Origin: Sideroxydans sp.
Lineage (GTDB): Bacteria; Pseudomonadota; Gammaproteobacteria; Burkholderiales; Gallionellaceae
Reading direction: 5' to 3'
Length of the DNA stretch: 40,556 nucleotides
NCBI GenBank assembly: GCA_011620315.1
Contig: WOZO01000179.1
Span: 1-40,556, forward strand
Shown: positions 36,501 through 40,556 of the stretch, in pieces
How positions within the stretch are numbered: position 1 is the stretch's first letter
Layout: each line of letters begins with the position of its first letter
Made by a program: the position numbers and the translations under genes
The notes under the pieces: generated by a model
Database searches by the model: none
The model's input: the letters and a program-made list of their open reading frames with translations, nothing else
What the model was told of the DNA's origin: nothing

Positions 36501-37331
36501 GAGCCGCGCCAGCGGCGCATCCGCATCCAGCCAATTCGTCGCGAGGCCGTTAAAAGCAAGTTGCGCATGCGCCAACGGCACCTCCGCCAGCGGCAGCAGT
36601 TGTGCCGTGCCATGTAAATCCATCCCTTCGCCCGCGCCGTTCAGCGCCACCTCCAGATGTTGCAAGTCGCCGCCGACCTCAAGTTGGTAGCCCGCGCTCA
36701 TCGGCACTGTGGTCTGCAGCGACGCTGTCGCCTGCACGGCAAACGGCGATTGCGGCGCGATGCTCAGCGTGCCGACGAGATCTCCGTAAGGCAAATGCGC
36801 GGCCGCCACCTGCACGCGGTGACCGGCCGAATCCGCCGTGAAACGCGCCCGCAGTGCATCCGCTTGCAGGCCGACCGCCCCGTCTTCGCTGCTCGACACG
36901 CGCAACACCCCGACATCGAGCTGCTCCAGCTTGATGTCCAGCGGCAACGACAGATTCTCCGGCATGGCAGCCGCCGTATCCGAAGCCAGCGTCAACACAT
37001 CCACGCGCCGCGCTTGCAGTTGCAGCACATGCAGCTCCCCGTGCAAGAACGAAACCGGACGCCAGCGCACTTCCACATCTTCCGCAGAGATGCGCCAGCC
37101 TTCCCCGCGCAGCAGCAGATGCCGCATGCCGAAGCGTCCCATCAGCGCGCCATGCTCACCCTCAATCTCCAGTGCATCGCCGCCATATTGCCGCAAGGCG
37201 CTGGCGACCCAGACCAAGCCCGACTGCGTGCCCAGCAGCCAACTCCCTCCTGCAGCAACCATCGCCAGCGGCGTGAGCAAAGCCAGCCACAATAGCTGGC
37301 GGCGCGAAGGCGTGATGCGTTGGATGACCAT
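33513..37331 (-). CDS. tamB: Translocation and assembly module subunit TamB
   Basis: A 1272-residue inner-membrane-anchored protein that spans the periplasm and works with TamA in outer-membrane protein and phospholipid traffic. One membrane helix at about 13-34 (LLWLALLTPLAMVAAGGSWLLG) is followed by a long repetitive beta-rich stretch with alternating hydrophobic residues and a C-terminal DUF490/TamB domain (about 930-1272), with GYASRTLSLHGQVRADAGLI, QDGLFNAYGQQLTVERGMVNFQGPLEDPGLNILA and the terminal FYSFRFY. The frame is open far upstream through tamA, but ATG 37331 is correct: it overlaps the tamA stop as TGATG and gives the signal-anchor N-terminus. Confidence 0.95.
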   Translation of the reverse strand: MVIQRITPSRRQLLWLALLTPLAMVAAGGSWLLGTQSGLVWVASALRQYGGDALEIEGEHGALMGRFGMRHLLLRGEGWRISAEDVEVRWRPVSFLHGELHVLQLQARRVDVLTLASDTAAAMPENLSLPLDIKLEQLDVGVLRVSSSEDGAVGLQADALRARFTADSAGHRVQVAAAHLPYGDLVGTLSIAPQSPFAVQATASLQTTVPMSAGYQLEVGGDLQHLEVALNGAGEGMDLHGTAQLLPLAEVPLAHAQLAFNGLATNWLDADAPLARLDGELELRGTKKAQLEGVLSIRNRHAAPLDKAGLPLRSLQSRLRWSESYWQLYGVDARIGKAGRVSGELDWRPQTRQGAMRLQVGSFNPGEIDSRAPRLNLEGEIALGSTGSEQQARIALTDGALTIDGSLHRRGELVALHALRFARGDTELIGEGELKLDHAYKFSFDSRLQRLNLHEFTDRATTDLNAVLHASGTLMPVPDVALDFELEQSRISRYAIDGNGQLHFTGKQKADGEIELRIGDNTLNAELAYGTPADYFRLMLDAPKLEQLGGGMRGQLSGQAELLGSLAEPSINFTLGGINLALPDGGSIEKIDAGGRYDKRALALQLTASGLRSPNGMAMTELHLEADGDDARHKLRGTANLLRNEQPLGRWHFAASGGLSETDAAWQWLGSLDELDADGVLPLRLQAPATLSLAPGKVALGAARLALGGGEVALQETQWTQQGWHSAGRFGGLGVRAVNLQQITPPSAAFDTLRFGGDWDITADAHWRGHANIRRESGDLLVDAQSGQQLGLNELSLSMQVVQDVLSLQLAGKGTRLGEVAAQVKLPLSQQDGGWTVAGDAPLDGHVSLHGEDLTWIGPVLHDNLQSGGSLALDADLRGSFGVPRLQGTVQGEDLRVALLDQGVKLEQGSLRARFETNHVQIEKLEFVAPYLPKPDDKMLDDYRLPGGAGRLSASGRIDLEGTGSDLQVQAAALPLVQRADSWLLVTGDGHIGYASRTLSLHGQVRADAGLITQIETGKPRWSDDVKIMGRAEQDKNSLAYDIDAGFDLGDHFYLRTAGLESRLSGQLRLEGEAGTSVQATGIIATQDGLFNAYGQQLTVERGMVNFQGPLEDPGLNILALRKGLSVEAGIEVTGTARHPLFRLVSTPSVPEAEKLSWIVLGRVPESGSIDSSLLLAAAGNLLGGQSVGQLGRSIGVDELSLQQRETGDALQSQVVTVGKRLSSRAYLSYEQGLSDVGGLTKFTYTLTPRITIVTRTGTEDAIDLFYSFRFY

Positions 37332-39100
37332 CAAAATGCCACCGCCACGGCAAAGTGCACGCGCGTGCCCGGCTCGCCCTGGCCGCGCGCCGCATCCAGC
37401 GCCAGCGGCCCGACCGGACTGCGCCAGCGGGCACCGAAGCCGTGACCGCGATACCACTTCAATGTCGGCGCGGTATCCGCCGCCGCACCCGCGTCGACGA
37501 ACATCGCCGCCCCCCAATTGCCGAACCAATGGGTGTATTCGGTGCTCAGCGTGCTCATCGCGCGTCCGCCCACGATCGCGCCGCCTTCCAGAAAACCGAT
37601 ACTTTGGTAGGCGAAACCGCGCACGGTCTGCGTGCCGCCGACACGGAACAGATATTCCTGCGGGATACCAAGGCGCGATGTGGACGCGGTGTAGCCCGCC
37701 TCGGCGCGCAGACTCAGCACGTCTTGCGCAGTCAGGGGAAACCATGACTGGTGGCGCGCATAGCTGCGCACGAAGTCCTGATCGGAGGCGAAGGATTTGC
37801 TGGCACTGCCAATCCTGATCTCGGTCAAATTGCCGTCCATCGGGGCCAGCGGGTCGTCCACCATGCGCCGATACCAGTGCCAGTCCAGTACCAGCGCCTG
37901 GTCGGTCTCGCTGATACCGCCGGTCGGGTTGCGGCGTTCCTGCTGCCAGTTGAGGCTGACACCGGTCTCGATACCAAACAGGTTGCGCGTGCGCGTCACG
38001 CCGAACTTGTCGCGACGGGTGACCAGCTCCTGGATGTCGGTGCGCTCGCCGCTGGCGCGCCACAGCAAGCGATACCCCAGCGGGTTCGGGGGCGTATCCA
38101 GTGCCAGCGCGATATTCTGCCGGTTCTGCTCCACCACGGCGGCGCTGTTCAGCGTCCATGCCTGGTTGAGGAAGTTGTAACTCTGGTAATTCACCTCGTT
38201 GCGCACCCCGTTGTTGGTGCTGTAACCGACACCGAAAGAAATCTTGCGTGACTTCGCTTCCACCACCTGCACCTGGACGGGGGCAACGCGTGCCGTCTGC
38301 GCGCCATTCTCTTGCGCGGCAGCCGTATCCAGATTCACGATGATGGAGCTGAACTGGGGAAGTTTCTGCAACTGCGCCTGGAACTCCAGCAACAGACTGC
38401 GCCGGTATGGCTGGCCGGGCTTGAAAGTGGCATGACGTTCGATCAACAAAGGCTCATAGCGCTCCAGTCCGCGCACCTTCAGCGCCCCGAACCGGTAGCG
38501 CGGGCCGGAGTCGATCACCACGCGCAAGTTGGCGACTGCATGTTCGGCATCGACCTCGGCCGCGCTGCTGACCATGCGTGCGGCGGCAAAATCCTCAGCC
38601 GCCACATGTGCCAGCAACTCCGCCTTGGCGCGCGCCCACGATTCCGAGCGGAAGGGCTGTCCTATCTGCAACGGCCAGGCATCACGAATCTGTCTGGCAC
38701 GCTGCGTTGCAATTTGCTGCAGGTCACCACGAAACTCGATTTCCAGCGCACCCACAGTGGTGCGTGCCCCGGGCAGCACCTGCAAATTCACGACACCGGC
38801 ACCGCTCACCGAAACCGGTTGCACCCGCGCAGAAAAGTAACCCTCCGTTGCCAGCAACTCCGGAATCTCGCGTTGCGCACGACGCACAAACACACCGCGC
38901 TCCGCTTCGGATGCCGGCAATTCTTCGGGCAGTTTGAAATGTTCCCGCAACAACGGTCGCAGTTCATCCGGCGCATCGATGAAGGCAGCCGGAATACTGT
39001 TGGCGGCGAACAGCGGAGTCCCCCATGCAACGATAGACAGGGCAATGAGCCATCGTTGCCGGGGCAGTTTGTACCGGCGCGGGGGAAACTCACACCCCAT
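37331..39100 (-). CDS. tamA: Translocation and assembly module subunit TamA (Omp85 family)
   Basis: A 589-residue outer-membrane protein. A basic N-terminus and hydrophobic signal (WLIALSIVAWGTPLFAA) precede POTRA-like domains (about 40-280), then an Omp85 beta-barrel (about 290-589) with the conserved loop-6 VRGF (GGTQTVRGFAYQ) and a terminal phenylalanine, as expected for BAM-dependent assembly. It forms the TAM complex with TamB encoded next. ATG 39100 overlaps the nhaD stop (TGATG), and its own stop overlaps tamB, so all three are translationally coupled. Confidence 0.94.
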   Translation of the reverse strand: MGCEFPPRRYKLPRQRWLIALSIVAWGTPLFAANSIPAAFIDAPDELRPLLREHFKLPEELPASEAERGVFVRRAQREIPELLATEGYFSARVQPVSVSGAGVVNLQVLPGARTTVGALEIEFRGDLQQIATQRARQIRDAWPLQIGQPFRSESWARAKAELLAHVAAEDFAAARMVSSAAEVDAEHAVANLRVVIDSGPRYRFGALKVRGLERYEPLLIERHATFKPGQPYRRSLLLEFQAQLQKLPQFSSIIVNLDTAAAQENGAQTARVAPVQVQVVEAKSRKISFGVGYSTNNGVRNEVNYQSYNFLNQAWTLNSAAVVEQNRQNIALALDTPPNPLGYRLLWRASGERTDIQELVTRRDKFGVTRTRNLFGIETGVSLNWQQERRNPTGGISETDQALVLDWHWYRRMVDDPLAPMDGNLTEIRIGSASKSFASDQDFVRSYARHQSWFPLTAQDVLSLRAEAGYTASTSRLGIPQEYLFRVGGTQTVRGFAYQSIGFLEGGAIVGGRAMSTLSTEYTHWFGNWGAAMFVDAGAAADTAPTLKWYRGHGFGARWRSPVGPLALDAARGQGEPGTRVHFAVAVAF

Positions 39101-40509
39101 CAGAACAGGGCGTGATTAAAGGCCAGATGGGTCGCGATACTGCCGGCATAACCGAGAGCGATCACGGGTGTCCACTTGAGGTGGGCGAAGAAGGTATACA
39201 CGCCGCGCGCCTGCCCCATCAGCGCGACGCCCGCCGCCGAGCCGATGGACAGCAGCGAACCGCCCACACCGGCAGTCATTGTGACCAGCAGCCACTGGCC
39301 GACGGACATGTCGGGCTGCATGGTGAGCACGGCGAACATGACCGGGATGTTGTCCACCACGGCGGAGATCACACCCACCGCGATGTTGGCGTTGGTCGCC
39401 CCCCATGAGCCGTACATCACCTCGGAGATCATGGACAGATAACCGATAAAACCCAGACCGCCCACGCACATCACCACGCCGTAGAAGAAGAACAGCGTAT
39501 CCCATTCGCTGCGCGCCACTTCGCGATAGATGTCGAACGCGGCCGGGCTGCCGATCTCGCCGACCTCTTTCTGCGCGCGACCGCTGGTGGTCTTGCGCAG
39601 GTAGAAGGCGTAAAACTTGAGCACGGCCATGCCGGTCAGCATGCCGATCACCGGCGGCAGACTCAGCATGCTGTGAAAGCTCACCGCGAGCGCGATGGTG
39701 AACAGGAACAACAGCGCGATCGGGATCGCGCCGCGCTTCATCGGCACCATCTTGCCGCCGCCTTCCGGCTTGGCATTCGGCAGGAACAGGTGCATGACGA
39801 TGGCCGGGATCAGCCAGTTGATCAGCGACGGCAGGAACAGGTTGAAGAAGGTCCAGAAACCGATCTGGCCGTTGCTGGCCATGATGTTCTTCTGCCACAC
39901 CATCAGCGTGGTGATGTCGCCGAACGGCGAGAACGCGCCGCCCGCGTTGGCCGCGACCACCACGTTGATCAGCGCCAGCACCACGAACTTCGGATTGTCC
40001 TTGCCCACGGCTGTCACCACGGCCCCCATCAACAGCGCTGTGGTCAGATTGTCGGCGACAGCGGAGATGAAGAAAGACAGCACGCCGGTCACCCAGAATA
40101 ACGCGCGATAGCTGAAGCCCTTGCGGATCAGCCAGGAACGCAGCGCCTCGAACACATTGCGTTCGTCCATCGCGTTGATATATGTCATCGCCACGATCAG
40201 GAACAGCATCAGTTCGGCATACTCTTCCAGATTGTGGCGCAGCGCGGTTTCCACCACATGCGGGATGTCGTGTCCCTGGTAATACCAGGCGATCAATCCC
40301 CAGATGATGCCCGCCGCCAGCATCACCGGCTTGGATTTGCGCAGATGGGTGAACTCTTCCGCCATCACCGCCAGATAAGCGACGAAGAACAACAGCAAGG
40401 CGGCGATCCCCACCCACTGTCCGGTCAGATCAAGGCGCATGCCGTCGCCGGAAGCGTGGGCAAATAAAGGGGTGAGCGCGAGTACGAACAGGGCTGGCAG
40501 GCGATTCAT
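39100..40509 (-). CDS. nhaD: Na+/H+ antiporter NhaD
   Basis: A 469-residue polytopic membrane protein of the NhaD/ion-transporter superfamily exchanging sodium or lithium for protons. Typical blocks are EEFTHLRKSKPVMLAAGIIWGLIA, NLEEYAELMLFLIVAMTYINAMDERNVFEALR, SAVADNLTTALLMGAVV, AANAGGAFSPFGDITTLMVW and NIPVMFAVLTM. ATG 40509 is chosen because GGAGG lies eight to twelve bases upstream; an upstream in-frame start at 40539 has none. A possible signal-like segment (LPALFVLALTPLFAHA) precedes the first core helix. It is first in the overlapping nhaD-tamA-tamB unit. Confidence 0.95.
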   Translation of the reverse strand: MNRLPALFVLALTPLFAHASGDGMRLDLTGQWVGIAALLLFFVAYLAVMAEEFTHLRKSKPVMLAAGIIWGLIAWYYQGHDIPHVVETALRHNLEEYAELMLFLIVAMTYINAMDERNVFEALRSWLIRKGFSYRALFWVTGVLSFFISAVADNLTTALLMGAVVTAVGKDNPKFVVLALINVVVAANAGGAFSPFGDITTLMVWQKNIMASNGQIGFWTFFNLFLPSLINWLIPAIVMHLFLPNAKPEGGGKMVPMKRGAIPIALLFLFTIALAVSFHSMLSLPPVIGMLTGMAVLKFYAFYLRKTTSGRAQKEVGEIGSPAAFDIYREVARSEWDTLFFFYGVVMCVGGLGFIGYLSMISEVMYGSWGATNANIAVGVISAVVDNIPVMFAVLTMQPDMSVGQWLLVTMTAGVGGSLLSIGSAAGVALMGQARGVYTFFAHLKWTPVIALGYAGSIATHLAFNHALF

Positions 40510-40533
40510 GAAATTCCTCCGACAATGTGCTGA

Positions 40534-40551
40534 CGACAAAATTTTTTGTCG
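40534..40551. promoter_or_regulatory. Palindrome upstream of nhaD
   Basis: CGACAAAATTTTTTGTCG is an inverted repeat with 8-bp arms around TT, located 25 bp before the nhaD ATG, beyond its Shine-Dalgarno. It could be an operator or the tail of a terminator from a gene beyond the window; the sequence does not decide. Confidence 0.35.
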
Positions 40552-40556
40552 CGGAA

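Noticed and set aside
34176-36617. Open frame of 813 codons on the + strand opposite tamB
   Set aside because: Composition is Arg/Gln/His-rich shadow translation and there are no family motifs; the minus strand carries a convincing tamB.
37332-38159. 276-codon upstream extension of the tamB frame
   Set aside because: It lies entirely inside tamA in another frame and is low-complexity Arg/Gly shadow; ATG 37331 gives the proper TamB signal-anchor and a TGATG overlap.

Overview
The window reads as chromosomal DNA of a GC-rich betaproteobacterium, most likely a chemolithotroph of the Nitrosomonadales/Gallionellaceae type. The grounds are gene order (DUF3579-murJ beside rpsT, argD-argF-argG, cysI-DUF934-cysH-cysD-cysN, rplU-rpmA-obg-proB), protein sequences of betaproteobacterial flavour, and a membrane octaheme cytochrome module. 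The genus is inference. No rRNA, tRNA, CRISPR, transposase or phage gene was seen. Genes are packed tightly: the longest gene-free gaps are about 130-165 bp. The first 19 bases match the Tn5/Nextera mosaic end at 17 of 19 positions, so the left edge is probably a contig end.

Layout. (1) 1-3873, + strand: end of ccoG, a membrane-anchored DUF302 protein, an octaheme cytochrome c of the tetrathionate-reductase family and a four-helix cytochrome b, apparently a quinone-linked periplasmic electron-transfer unit. (2) 3926-5761, - strand: a CobD/CbiB-family membrane protein and a TlpA-like thioredoxin with an extra N-terminal domain. (3) 5899-12400, - strand: sulfate-assimilation operon in the order tauE-like exporter, small unknown, sulfite reductase hemoprotein, DUF934, Fe-S APS reductase (cysH), cysD, cysN. 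It diverges from cysB (12512) across an AT-rich control region. (4) 13441-16393, - strand: DUF3579, murJ, a thioredoxin and a hemolysin-III protein. (5) 16550-21562, + strand: rpsT, argD, argF, an FlK-like thioesterase, argG, a macro-domain protein and ppnP. (6) 21695-28889, + strand: yajQ, an unknown, a DJ-1 protein, a membrane methyltransferase-like protein, trxA, rho, rplU, rpmA, obg and a frameshifted proB. (7) 28954-33430, - strand: arsenic/metal cluster of arsR, arsC, acr3, an ArsP-like permease, a Cys-tailed small protein, a GCANC thioredoxin-like protein and a CDF exporter. (8) 33513-40509, - strand: nhaD-tamA-tamB, linked by overlapping stop/start codons.

The most unusual features are as follows. 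The cysH gene carries two copies of the catalytic ECGLH tail, separated by an in-frame palindromic insert. A dispersed inverted-repeat element with the 18-nt end GTCCACGAAAAACACGAA occurs in three intergenic gaps. proB has an apparent one-base deletion and a perfect 17-bp inverted repeat over its stop codon. A small protein in the arsenic cluster ends in a CC-x8-CC tail. No single clear new defence or mobile system was found.
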